DNA of 64,000 nt from Dichetophora obliterata (Eukaryota > Arthropoda > Insecta > Diptera > Sciomyzidae): positions 23,588,819 to 23,652,818 of the forward strand of contig OY986439.1 of NCBI GenBank assembly GCA_963920525.1, in the 5' to 3' direction. A program made the translations under genes and the position numbers. Shown piece after piece: positions 24,342 to 34,512 of the stretch. Below the pieces are notes generated by a model. The model was not told the origin of the DNA. It saw only the letters and a program-made list of their open reading frames with translations, and did no database searches. Position 1 is the stretch's first letter. Every line of letters starts with the position of its first letter.

Positions 24342-24883
24342 TTAACCCTTTATCGCTCAATAACGTCAATTTTATTTTACTTAAAAATGTTTACCTAAAA
24401 ATCTCTTAGTAGACTGTCGTAAAAATAAATAAAAACACCTTTTGTTTTGAAATTAATACTTTATTTACAAAAATATTTGCAAAAAAAATTTTTTTTTGCA
24501 GATGTAAAAATTTACATAATTCTGGAAATAAACCATTGCTTTTAATATAATAATTCATGGTTATTGTAGTCTAATAACTCACCAAAAAGTTGTTAACATT
24601 TTTTTTTGTTATTAATAACTCTTATTACATTTTTTGTCATTAAAAAATATATATAAAAATATTACAAAACACAAAATGCTGCCAAATTCAAAATAACGCT
24701 TTTGCAACTAAAAATAAATAATAACTGTTTATTGATTTACTCTCTACTTGGAAAGTTAGAGTTATTTGGAATGTTCATGAGACATGAGTCAAGAATTCCG
24801 ACTTAATTTGATATTTTTGAGATATTTTTCTAGAGCAATCTCTAAATATTGCAGATCTGCCACGCGTAGCGATAAAGGGTTAA
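24342..24883. mobile_element. TTAACCC MITE nested in the foldback arm, 534 bp
   Basis: A perfect 12-bp inverted repeat, CCCTTTATCGCT at 24346 and its complement ending at 24879, is flanked by TTAA at 24342 and 24880. Removing the insert and one TTAA rejoins the left foldback arm so that it matches the right arm (TTTTTAA followed by AAAATGATTGATTATTCATT). The element therefore inserted into an existing foldback. Internally AT-rich, no coding capacity. Confidence 0.85.
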
Positions 24884-24969
24884 AAAATGATTGATTATTC
24901 ATTTTCGTTATTCAGAATAATGAATAAACTTTTTATTCATTTGAATACTATTCACAAAGATTTTCAGAA

Positions 24970-25505
24970 TTTTCAATTATTCTTTTTTTTATTCATTATT
25001 CATTATTATTTTTTTGTTATTAATTTTTTGTTCATTATTCATTTTTTATTAATTTTTAATTTTTTATTTATTATTAATTTGTTATTTATTATTTATGTTT
25101 TCATTATTCATTTGTTATAAAATATTAATTTTTTATTCATTTTTCACATTTTATTCATTAATAATTTTTTATTCATTATTTATTTTTTATTCATTTTAGT
25201 CCTAAGGCATAAATAAAAAATTAATAACAAATGAATAATGAATAAAAAATGAATAATGAATAAAAAATAAATAACGAATAAAAAATTAATAATGAATAAA
25301 AAATGAATAATGAAAAAATGAATAATGAAAAAATGAATAACAAATGAATAAAAAATGAATAAAAAAGTAATAATGAATAAAAAATGAATAATGAATAAAA
25401 AATGAATAATGAATAACAAGTTAATAATGAATAAAAATGAAAAATGAATAAAAAATTAATAATGAATAACGGATAAATAATGAATAAAAAAATTAATAAT
25501 GAATA
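24970..25505. repeat. First AT palindrome block
   Basis: 24970-25200 is built from ATTATTCATTTTTTATTCATT-like words, and 25205-25505 from the complementary AATAATGAATAAAAAATGAA words. The transcript of either strand would fold into a very long hairpin. Confidence 0.85.
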
Positions 25506-25545
25506 ACAAATGAATAATCGCCACGCAGCGATAAAGGGTTAAAAA
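25505..25545. mobile_element. Duplicated right end of the nested MITE
   Basis: CGCCACGCAGCGATAAAGGG followed by TTAAAAAATGATTGATTATT repeats the sequence at 24860-24900. No left half of the MITE is present here, so this is the edge of a local tandem duplication of the MITE end plus foldback arm, not a second insertion. Confidence 0.75.
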
Positions 25546-25679
25546 ATGATTGATTATTTATTTCAATTATTCATTTTCGTTTTTCAGAATAATGAATAAA
25601 TTTTTATTCATTTGAATACTATTCACAAAGAATGTAATTCACACAGAATTTCAGAATTTTCAACTATTCTTTTTTTTAA

Positions 25680-26400
25680 TCATTATTCATTTATAAATCG
25701 TTATTTATTTTTTGTTCATTATTCATTTGTTATACATTTTTAATTTTTTAATCATTATTAATTTGTTATTTATTATTCATGTTTTCATTATTCATTTTTT
25801 ATACAATATTGATTTTTTATTCATTATTAATTTGTTATTAATTATTCATGTTTTCATTATTTATGTGTTATTCAATATTAATTTTTTATTCATTATTAAT
25901 TTTTTATTCATTAATCATTTTTTATTCATTATTTTTTTTATTCATTTTAGGCATGAATAAAAAATTAATAACAAATTAATAATGAATAAAAAATTAATTA
26001 TTAATAAAAAATTAATATTGAATAACACATAAATAAAATTAAAAATGAATAAAAAAATAATAATGAATTAAAAATAAATAATGAATAACAAGTTAATAAT
26101 GAATAAAAATGAATAAAAAATGAATAATGAATAACAAATTCATAATGAATAAAAAATGAATAATGAGTAACAAGTTAACAATGAATAAAACGGAATAATG
26201 AATAAAAAGTGAATAAAAAATTAATAATGAATAAAAAATTAATAATGAATAAAAAATGAATGAATAGCAAATGAATAAAAAGTTAATAAAAAATAAATAG
26301 AAAATTAATAATAAATGAACAAAAAATGAATAATGAATAGCAAAGAATAATGAATAAGAAATTAACGAATTAATAATGAATAAAGAAAGATTAATTGAAA
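25680..26400. repeat. Second AT palindrome block
   Basis: 25680-25950 carries ATTATTCATTTTTTAT-type words and 25955-26400 their complement, repeating the architecture of the first block. Confidence 0.85.
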
Positions 26401-26656
26401 ATTCTTTGTGAAATGCATTCTCTGTGATATCATTCAAATGAATAACAAAAATTATTCATTATTCTGATTAACGAAAATAAATAATTGAAATTAATAATAA
26501 ATAATTTTTTTTTAAAAACTAATGTGAATTAAAAATATTATTTATAAATCAATTTTGCATTCATTGAATGCATTCTTATTTCGTTATTCATTGATTTACT
26601 TTTTTGTGAATAAAATCAAATTGAATGCATTCTGTTGTTACTGCTCTGATTACAAC

Positions 26657-26880
26657 CCATAAATGAACTATGTATATGGTATTAAAAATATTTCTGGATT
26701 AAAAAGTTTTCACTAATTTAGAAAATATTCAAATAAATTAACTCTGAAATTATCAACAACTGCTAATTCAAAATATTTAAAAATCAATGTATGAAAAAGT
26801 TGATTTTCAAGCGTAGCTGTATTTCTTTACGCTATTGGTAAATTTTTAAAAACATTCATGAGAATTTTTACTGAAAGAGA
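26657..26880. other. Spacer, unassigned
   Basis: AT-rich sequence, nothing recognised. Confidence 0.4.
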
Positions 26881-26894
26881 AAAATGTATAACGG

Positions 26895-27270
26895 CCAACA
26901 CGTTACGTCCGAACAAATAAAATTGTTAAATATGACGATCTTTTAGATTATGTAGGCCTTTTTTTAAACTTATTTAATTTGCAATTTTTTGTTCATTGAG
27001 ACTTTCGAAGTGCGTTCGACCATTTCGCAAATTTATTCTAAGTTCGAGTGCTAGTTTCACAAGAACTTACTTTTTTGTAACGTCCGAATGAACACAAAAA
27101 AAAAAAATAAACAAATTTTAGTTTAAATGCGGTAAGATGCAGAATGTTATAATTATTATAGATTGAACTCATGAAGAGGTATTTAACCAGATTTATCTTA
27201 ATTGAAAAACTGTTCATAAAATATGCGATATTTATGAAAAAGTGTATACGAACGTAACGTCCGAATGCTA
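26895..27270. repeat. Three CGTAACGTCCGAA words spaced by about 175 bp
   Basis: The word (C/T)GT(T/A)ACGTCCGAA(T/C) occurs at 26903, 27077 and 27253, suggesting a diverged tandem repeat of about 175 bp. The intervening sequence is too diverged for certainty. Confidence 0.4.
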
Positions 27271-27275
27271 GGACT

Positions 27276-27724
27276 TAAGGCCCAACCAAAATAGACGTTT
27301 TGCTCCGTAACGAGTAAAAACGTAAGTGTTCGGTTAAATACATATTAATGTTGTTACCCAAAATGAGCAAACGTAACTGAACGAAACTAAACGAAACAGT
27401 TTGACAAGACGTATTATTCCGTAAGAACCGAACTGCTAGCGTAGCAACTCGTCAACAACAGTTGTGCAGAGTGCGTTTTTATTTTATTTTCATCAATTTG
27501 TTTCAATTTCGCCATTATTTCACTCATTTTTCACAAATCTTTATTAAAAACTACAAAATGCACAATATAAATAAATAAATAATACTCGATTGCCTACTGA
27601 GCAGCTGTTTCAGACGATTTGAGCAAATCGTTTCATTTTGGGTTCAATCCGTAAACATCCGTAACGAGTGCAGACGTTCGTCAAAATGCTATCGTCTCGT
27701 TTCGTCTATTTTGGTTGGGCCTAT
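27276..27724. mobile_element. MITE with GGCCCAACCAAAATAGACG ends, 443 bp
   Basis: The tips GGCCCAACCAAAATAGACG (27279) and its near-perfect complement CGTCTATTTTGGTTGGGCC (ending 27721) are flanked by TAA on the left and TAT on the right, close to a TWA duplication. Subterminal CCGTAACGAGT and its relatives repeat in both arms. No coding capacity. Fits a PIF/Harbinger-like MITE. Confidence 0.75.
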
Positions 27725-28149
27725 ACCCATATATCAAATTTTATTATGATTGCTCAAACACGACGTCTTAGTAGGGTGGGTTTTTTAATAATTGAGTTTA
27801 ATTTTCGCAGATTAAACTCACCCTTGAGACCCAGGGACAAGATTTCCCGTACGATTTGTATGAGAAAAATCCATTTTTAGGGTTCATGGAAAGTAGAAGT
27901 CCTATATATAAAAATAATTAATTTAAAAAAATACGTATTTACAACTTTTGCAACTTCTTGATTATACAAAAAATTTCATTAATATTCAGTTACTATTCAC
28001 TGATCTATGACTTACTTCTCATAGCTATCTAATGAAAATAATGCTTTTTCTAAAAAATATTTTGTTAAATCTTCCTACTGTTTTTAATATTCCAGTTACA
28101 GAATTTGACTCTTGTCTTAAAGTTTAGGCGATGTAAATTTAAGGCAATA
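27725..28149. other. Spacer, unassigned
   Basis: AT-rich sequence without recognised genes or repeats. Confidence 0.4.
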
Positions 28150-28648
28150 TCAACCCATTAAGCGCCACTGTACTGATTTGAGTACAGCAAAATATTTTTA
28201 ACTTTTAAAGTTTTCTTTGTTGTTAAGCATTAGTGAATTTTTTTGTTAATTGCCAATTGGTAAGCGGGTCAATTCCATTTGTTTCTCATCTTTTTTTAAA
28301 TATGTTTTCTTAAAAAAAAAAATAAAAAAAAATAAAAAAAAATAAAAAAAATAAAAAAAAATAAAAAAAATAAAAAAAAATAAAAAAAAATAAAAAAAAA
28401 TAAAAAAAAATAAAAAAAAATAAAAAAAAATAAAAAAAAATAAAAAAAAAATAAAAAAAAATAAAAAAAAATAAAAAAAAATAAAAAAAAATAAAAAAAA
28501 ATAAAAAAATAAAAAAATAAAAAAAATAAAAAAAAATAAAAAAAATAAAAAAAACTTTTTTTTTGCTATTTTAGTTTGTTTTCTAATGTAAAATAAACAT
28601 TTTTTGGACTTTTCACTTTTACTTTTCATTTGGCTGTTAATGGATTAA
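28150..28648. mobile_element. TTAACCC-type MITE with an A-rich core, 491 bp
   Basis: The left tip CCCATTAAGCGCC (28154) is preceded by TCAA. The right tip TTAATGGA (ending 28644) is followed by TTAA. Both differ by one base from the expected TTAACCC/GGGTTAA. A small hairpin CTGTACT-GATTTG-AGTACAG lies at 28167. The core is the A-rich minisatellite 28310-28555. Architecture matches 56601-57486. Confidence 0.6.
28310..28555. repeat. (AAAAAAAAT)n microsatellite
   Basis: About 25 nearly pure units of seven to ten A plus one T. The long hydrophobic open frame it creates on the opposite strand (Phe/Leu/Ile repeats) is an artefact of the repeat. Confidence 0.95.
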
Positions 28649-28689
28649 ATAAAAAAATTAATTATTAAGGAGTTCTTTTGGATTAAATG

Positions 28690-28998
28690 GTACAACAAGC
28701 AAAATTTTTCAGCGATTCCATTTAAAATGTACCGGAAAAATAAAAATTACCGAATGACCTTCTCTGATTTGGGTCAAATTTTGCATGACGCTTTACTGAC
28801 GTAAATAACAATTTCAGTTGAAAGGAAAACAATTTGACGTAATTTTTGCCGGAGTTACAGGGTGCACACAATTTACAATAATCTGCAAAAACGTCGAAAA
28901 TCGATTTTACAGAAATTCATATCTGAAATATTTCTTAACCGAATGTTAAGCTTGACCTACCGTTAGAAATGTAATTAACTTTAATCTAAAAATAGTTT
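28690..28998 (-). repeat. Dispersed repeat family (inverted copy), part 1
   Basis: Read on the minus strand this matches 23160-23480: ATTTTTAGATTAAAG, CGATTTTCGACGTTTTTGC, GTGCACCCTGTAA and CCGGTACATTTTAAATGGAA in order. Interrupted at about 28998 by an insertion; it resumes at 29688. Confidence 0.7.
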
Positions 28999-29017
28999 TG
29001 TGAATTTTTAGTGGTTG

Positions 29018-29687
29018 CACTCAAAAATATTTGTATGTAAATATTACTAATGACTGCGTCCATTCTACTAATTTTATTCCTAATTTTCAGCCACGAATAG
29101 GATTCGTGGAAACGATGTATGTTAGTACATATTACGAATATTTTATTCGTAAAAACCAGCAAAAAAAAATTCTGTCTGAGCTGGGGTTTGAACCTCGGCT
29201 CTTTAGTTTACGGGCCACGCACTCTACCAGTAGGCTACAGTCACTTGACAATCATACAGTTCCTTATGTTCTGTAAATAATCTACAAACAAGGCTAAACG
29301 ATTTCGGTTTTCAATTTTTTTAAACTCTTCTAATAATTCGTACATTCTGTACGAAATAGTACGAAAGCATTAGTAAATACTACGAATGTAATGAAAGAAA
29401 TTATTCCTACTACAAATTTACGAATATTATTATTTATATGCACACAATCATTCGTATAATGCACTAATACAATTTGATTTATTTTTGTTTACGAATATCA
29501 TGATTATATAAAACAAATGTATTCGTAGATACTACATCAGGTATGAGAAAGATTTTACGAATGAATTCGTAAAGATATCACAATAAAAATACTTAGTGTA
29601 TTGTACGCATATTTGTAGAATGTACGAATATTTTGTTTACTAATATCATTCGTAGAAATTTTACTAATAAATTTTATAAGTATGGGG
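29018..29687 (-). mobile_element. Insertion carrying a tRNA-like SINE head
   Basis: This block splits the neighbouring repeat. On the minus strand 29171-29250 has A box-like TAGCCTACTGG and, 43 bases later, a B box GGTTCAAACCC. The rest is rich in TACGAATA/TATTCGTA words (29135, 29420, 29500, 29620). No cloverleaf with good stems forms, so it is not a functional tRNA. Exact insertion boundaries are uncertain. Confidence 0.55.
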
Positions 29688-29832
29688 GTTCCATGCCTGG
29701 CGGTAAGGTAATTATTGCGATGGTAGGGGTGCGAGGAACACCATTAATAAAATTAAAATAATTTTGTTATTAAAGCTGGCAAAATTACCTTCTAAACAAT
29801 ATAAATATTTGAGTGCGGATTTAATGGGTTAA
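29688..29832 (-). repeat. Dispersed repeat family (inverted copy), part 2
   Basis: Continues the copy interrupted at 28998 and ends in TTAATGGGTTAA (TTAA at 29829-29832). On the minus strand it begins TTAACCCATTAAATCC and has TATATTGTTTAGAAGGTAATT, homologous to 23013-23080. Confidence 0.7.
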
Positions 29833-29876
29833 TGATATATTTTAATTTTAACTTCTCAACACAAATATTTTTTGAT

Positions 29877-29972
29877 TAACAAACCAATTTCTTAACAGAA
29901 TTTTAAGTTTGAACTACCGTTGGAAAGGTAAATGAACGGAATTCAATCCAAAAATAGTTGTGGGAAAGTGAA
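29877..29972 (-). repeat. Fragment of the same dispersed family
   Basis: The complement contains CTATTTTTGGATTGAATTCC and TACCTTTCCAACGGTAGTTC, matching 22890-22950. Confidence 0.6.
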
Positions 29973-30724
29973 TTTTACATCACTGGAATCTATACATAAA
30001 AAAATAAATATACACTCACGGTCAAAAAAAAAAAAAAAAAGCAGACATAATAATTTGATAACAAATAATATTTTTCTTAAATTATAACACAGTGTACAAA
30101 AACCATAAAAAAGCACATTCAAACTTTATAGAAATTTTTAAATAAGGACATGTTCAGAGTAGTTCGCACCTTATTTGACCTCTCAAGGTAATCACAATCT
30201 TTTTCAATTTATTTTTAAAGTTGAAGTGTTTGAATTTTGTTGTGCCAACATTAATTGCATTTTTACAACCATTTGCTTTGTTGGAAATGAAAAATAAAAT
30301 CTACTTCTTTTCAGTACAATTTTCCGTAGAATAACGCTATGCCATGGTGTAATTTTGTTTTCGAATCAAATTTGCTTTTCGAATCGCATTACAGTTTTTT
30401 TACAATTTTTCAAACAATCACAAAACCAACTTTTGTATGATAAAATGTATACTATTTTAATTATTCTTGATAGAAAATATTTCTTTTAAGCGAAATTTAT
30501 TTTGCACCAAACTCATGACACGATATGACCTAGTCACGTCACAAAATTCAACTTTATACCCTTGTAAGCCCACTTGTAATTGTGGGAAAAAATTGACCAA
30601 AATACTAAAAACGACCAAAACGTGCATGATGATTGTAATCATCTCTCGAGTATTTCCTGAGTTTTTCAAACAATTATTTTTTTTTTCATTTTTTTTAACT
30701 GAATTTCATTCATGTCGTTATTAC
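29973..30724. other. Intergenic sequence, unassigned
   Basis: No gene recognised. CACTCACGGTCAAAA near 30014 recalls Tc1-like tips, but no partner end was found. Confidence 0.4.
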
Positions 30725-31270
30725 TAGGTACTAAAGAAAACTGCTTTATTACTCATTAAAACAAAACGAAAAAAAAATACAAAAAACTTGTCAAAGGAAA
30801 AACTAGAAAAAAGTTGAAAAGGCAGCAAAACTAAAAAGAAAACCTCGAAAGTAGGCCAACGCCCTAATAAAAGTTTATGACGACATTTACAAATAAACAG
30901 AAATATACACTGACAAACACACACATCAGTCCATCCATCAGTCAGTCCAGTCAGTCAGTCAGTTAGTCAGTCAGTCGCAACATATCATTCTAAAACAGAC
31001 ATAGAATTTTTCTCAAACAAACAGTAGTTTGTCATTAAGTCGATAGAACAACAAAAAAAGCAGCTACAACAACTTCATCATCATCAACATCATCACAATA
31101 ATAAAAATAATAGTAATAAAAAAATAATAATAATGATAATAATAATACCAACAATAACAAACCGTCAATTGCAATTAATCATCAACAGCTATAGAAAACA
31201 GGCAACAATAACCGCCACAAAAAGCTACAACAAAAACAACAACACTTAGAATACATCAACTATTATATAC
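30725..31270. other. A/CAA/CAGT-rich region resembling a fly 5' UTR or enhancer
   Basis: Contains an A-rich purine stretch (30760-30840), a (CAGT)n run (30925-30980), (CAT)n and (AAT)n trinucleotide runs (31070-31160) and repeated CAACAA words (31190-31250). This composition is common in long 5' UTRs and cis-regulatory DNA of flies. No start codon context, splice site or downstream coding exon can be tied to it, so the functional reading is a guess. Confidence 0.35.
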
Positions 31271-31619
31271 AAAACCAACAGACCGCAATATGTTGCCTGT
31301 TGTGCAGGCACAGGGTGTTTCTGAATGCACTAAAATCACAACTTTAAATTTCTATCACACTCACAAAAATTCTTCTACAGCTTAGATTTTATTAATTGTT
31401 TCAAATATTTACAACATGATTTTAAAGTTTACGAACATTTTAAATTCTATTTAATTCCTAATCAGCCATTTAGAAATAGTGATTGGATTAAGCTTACATA
31501 CAATGCAAAAACCAAGCCTTTACCAAGCACGCTTGTAAAACACTTGCGTAGGTAATAAATTTCCTGTTGCTTTGTAGAATTATTGCATAAAAAACAAAAA
31601 GTAAGTGTTGTACAATATT
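31271..31619. other. Spacer, unassigned
   Basis: AT-rich sequence without recognised content. Confidence 0.4.
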
Positions 31620-31745
31620 AATTGGAAAGACTTGCTTTAAGTAAGACTATCAACCCAGACGTTCCCGGCTCGAGTCCGGGTTCGGTCATGGTTCTTTTCA
31701 CTTTCTGTTTGCTCTTTACTACATTTAAGAATTATGGAAACGGCG
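31620..31745 (+). mobile_element. tRNA-derived SINE-like repeat, copy 2
   Basis: Shares GACTATCAAC(T/C)CAGA, the T-arm region and the tail TTTACTACATTTAAGAATTA with the copy at 23.8 kb. Here CCCGG-CTCGAGT-CCGGG makes a perfect 5-bp T-arm with a B box GGCTCGAGTCC. The A box region is decayed. Confidence 0.65.
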
Positions 31746-31830
31746 AATTTTCTTTTTTTATTCTTATTTGTCAATTTAAGATGGCTGCGCATTGCTTGGT
31801 AAATATATTTTTACATAAAAGTTGCGTATT

Positions 31831-32018
31831 GAAACACTAATTTCCAATTGTAAAGAGACACTTGGAAAAAGCTCATTGAAATACTAATTTCCAATTGTAA
31901 AGAAACACTTGGAAAAAGCTCATTTAAATACTTATTTCCAATTGTAAAGAAACACTTGAAAAAAGCTTATTCAAATACTAATTTCCAATTGTAAAGAAAC
32001 ACTTGGAAAAAGCTTATA
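31831..32018. repeat. 47-bp tandem repeat, four copies
   Basis: Units starting at 31831, 31878, 31925 and 31972 share ACTAATTTCCAATTGTAAAG followed by (A/G)AACACTTGGAAAAAGCT. Copies differ by only a few bases. Confidence 0.92.
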
Positions 32019-33120
32019 GTATGGAATATTTTTCCAAGGGATCGTTTTCGTTTATTCTACAATTACTTGCAAGCATTTTCCAATAGTAATCTAAAGCTTT
32101 TTCCAAGCTTGATGCTTACGGTTCTAAGCTTATTTAAAGCTTATTCCAAGCTTGTTTGGCTGATTGGGTTTATACGTCAGCTCTTAGTTTTACAAAACAA
32201 ATTGTAAGCTTTACTTCTTACAAAAGTTTCCTTTAGTTCTTCGGATTCACCCTGTTAATTATCAATGTACGTTAGCATAGTGTACGAAAAAAAACCTCAT
32301 ATTTCTAATGAGTGGCGTGCAAGGCGTGAACACAACCACAACTACACCCGCAACATGATTCAAAAATAAAAAAATATTTAAACTTAACATTCGTTTATTT
32401 ATTTGTTTATTTTTGTGTTTAGCGCGCCGCCGCTGTATTCATTCAGCTCTCACACACTGCATTCTATGCCAAACGTAAAATGACACAATTTTGTGTTTTT
32501 ATTTATAAATACAAAAAAATAAAAATAATATTCATTCCATCATTCTTCCACACATGTGTGCTAACGTAATTGTGACTATCTGCCTGTCTGGCAGTCATTC
32601 TGTGCGTTACAAGCATTTATAATTCTTGCATTATTTTTAGATGCAATCATCGACAGTTTTAGTTACGAGGCGGCATTAAAATCAAGTCGTATTTAGAATG
32701 AATTCTTTTGTTTTTGTTTTTGTATATTTCTTGTTTTTCTATTTTATTTTATTTTTATTTCCACTTGATGATTTGTGTCAGTGAAGTTGACAGCAATGTA
32801 AATAATTAGAAGGCCAAAATGTCACTCACTTCACATGGTTTCTCTGTAGAAATATACATTGTGGCTAAGCGTTGCCAGAGTTTTTATTTAACTAAGCTTT
32901 GCCTTAAAATGCAAAATGTAAATAAAAGCAAAAAAAATAAAAAAAAAATAATTGCATGCATTCATTCATAAATAATCTTAAAGTGGAAAAACATATCGCT
33001 GCCTTGAAATGATATAGAAAGGTACATTTCAAAGCAAATTCAGGTTGAAAAAATCATAGGACTAACTAATGCATTTGAACCATCGGAAGATAGTAACATC
33101 GATTTAAAACAGTGATCGAC
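32019..33120. other. Intergenic sequence, unassigned
   Basis: AAGCTT-rich at first (32040-32160), then AT-rich unique sequence with small A and T homopolymers. No gene recognised. Confidence 0.4.
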
Positions 33121-33236
33121 AGCTTTGCCCGAAAGCTTTTCCTACCAAAGCTCTTTTTATTTTCCGTGCAAAAAGCATCCATATTCCATGTAAAAGCAAA
33201 AAGAGCTTTGGTGGGAAAGCTTTCGGAGCAAAGCCG
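33121..33236. mobile_element. Short inverted-repeat (hairpin) element
   Basis: The arms GCTTTGCCCGAAAGCTTTTC plus CTACCAAAGCTCTTTTT and their complement (33199-33236) are separated by about 40 bp. They pair over roughly 37 bp with few mismatches. Probably a small MITE; no clear target duplication. Confidence 0.65.
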
Positions 33237-33342
33237 CCACCGTTTGTTGCTTTCGTTTCGTTATTGAAATCGAGCTCTTCTTCAAGTCCAAACTTTTGAA
33301 GCAAAAGCTTTACAAACACACACATATCGTAAGCTTTGTGTT

Positions 33343-33538
33343 CCTACTCCCATCGTCGCTTACTGTGTAAGGTAAATGTCATCAGTATTTTAGCGTGCAT
33401 GTCCGAACAAATGTAATTGAGAGTTGTAAACAAACTTCGGTGGCCCCGCAGCTACACTGTATTTAAGAAATAATTGGTTACGTCATGTGTCCATTTACCA
33501 CTGGGAAACTACAAACTAGCAGGCGAGTTTTTATGTAG
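33343..33538 (+). repeat. Duplicated 195-bp block, first copy
   Basis: Begins CTACTCCCATCGTCGCTTAC and ends AACTACAAACTAGCAGGCGAG. About 92% identical by eye to 34320-34505. The duplication is direct, 977 bp apart. It is not a typical LTR (no TG...CA ends or primer-binding site seen). It could be a duplicated promoter or first exon, or part of an unrecognised repeat. Confidence 0.85.
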
Positions 33539-33770
33539 GGGGACCCCCAGAATGGTGACGAATAGGAGTTAGGTATGTTTAAAAAAATGTTAGGAGTGTA
33601 AAAATAATAGAACCAGCAAGTACATTTGACCCCTCTATAGGTTTCTCAAGATCTGTGGATTATTTTCAATTTTTTGTGTTTTTTAAAGGAAGACCCCCAG
33701 AAAGCTGTCAGATAGGTGGTGGGTATGTTTGGAAAAAATGTTGAGAGTGAAATAATAATAGAACCAGCTC
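33539..33770. repeat. Two 150-bp direct copies between the duplicated blocks
   Basis: ACCCCCAGAA, GGTATGTTT, AATAATAGAACCAGC recur in the same order at 33541 and 33691. This pair is present only in the first of the two larger blocks, so it looks like an insertion in that copy. Confidence 0.7.
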
Positions 33771-34319
33771 ATTCATTTGATTTGGTACAAACCATCACGT
33801 AACAGTGAGATTGCAGTGTGTGTATGCGTGCGAGTATCGAGCAACCCGCTTGTAAAAATTGGCCGGTGATGACATTGTAATGCAGAACTGTAATCGGAAA
33901 CAAAATCTTGTTTGTGCTTACTTCTTGTTTGTGCTCACATTATTTTATTTTCATTGTTTAAACAACAGTTTGACTTTATTCGTCTGTGTAGTAATATCGT
34001 GATTTCAAACAGGAAGTTTTGCAGTGAATTGTGTTTGTGAAAACTATTAATCTTTATGTTTAAACAAGAACAAAGATTTATATATAAAATAACAAAGTAT
34101 TATTAAACATTAACTTTAAAGTGCTAGATAAAAGGTAATAACTTCGTTCATTAAATTGTGGAAATAATTTGTGGCGTAATTTGCATTTGTTTGCTTCTTT
34201 TCGGTAAGCTCTCTTTCGTTTTCGTTGTTTGTTTGGCGTAGAGAGGATTTTCGTTAATCTTATTTGTGTTCTCTCCAATTTTGTGCGACATATTTTTGTC
34301 CTCTCCTATCTTGTGCATA
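33771..34319. other. Sequence between duplicated blocks
   Basis: Contains GTGTGTATGCGTGCGAG (33815) and T/G-rich unique sequence. No coding sequence recognised. Confidence 0.4.
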
Positions 34320-34512
34320 CCTACTCCCATCGTCGCTTACTGTGTAAGGTAAATGTCATCAGTGTTTTAGCGGCCATGTCCGAACAAATGTAACTGAGAA
34401 TTTTAAACAAACTTCGGAGGCCCCGTAGCTTTATTGTATTTAAGAAATAATTGGTTACGTCATGTGTCGATTTACCACTGAGTAACTACAAACTAGCAGG
34501 CGAGTGCGCTGT
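34320..34512 (+). repeat. Duplicated 195-bp block, second copy
   Basis: Matches 33343-33538 and is followed by GTGTGTGTGCGTGCGAGCGA, which corresponds to 33815 in the first copy. The second copy lacks the 33539-33814 insertion. Confidence 0.85.

Larger units (their letters stand above)
24214..26656. mobile_element. hAT-like foldback element, 2.4 kb, 8-bp target duplication
   Basis: The perfect 8-bp direct repeat ATTACAAC (24214-24221 and 26649-26656) borders tips CAGTGCTGTAA at 24222 and the complement of CAGAGCAGTAA ending at 26648. The two outer arms are homologous: AAGAATGCATTCAATG, GCAAAATTGATTTATAAATA and TTTTCGTTATTCAGAATAAT all appear inverted on the other side. The middle is a huge AT palindrome of ATTATTCATTTTTT-type words on one side and their complement on the other, present twice (24970-25510 and 25680-26400). 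A TTAACCC MITE is nested in the left arm. An 8-bp duplication with CAG tips is the hAT pattern. No transposase. Confidence 0.85.

Noticed and set aside
24887..26437. Several 80-115-codon Ile/Leu/Phe open frames
   Set aside because: Produced by ATTATTCATTTTTT repeats in the foldback arms.
28246..28629. 127-codon minus-strand open frame rich in Phe/Leu/Ile
   Set aside because: It is the translation of an (A8T)n microsatellite; no gene.
30010..30030. CACTCACGGTCAAAA as a Tc1-like terminal repeat
   Set aside because: No inverted partner or TA-flanked second end found within reach.
31831..32018. CRISPR-like array
   Set aside because: Contiguous 47-bp tandem copies without spacers.
33343..34512. 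The 195-bp direct repeats as LTRs of a small retrotransposon
   Set aside because: No TG...CA termini, primer-binding site, polypurine tract or protein between them.
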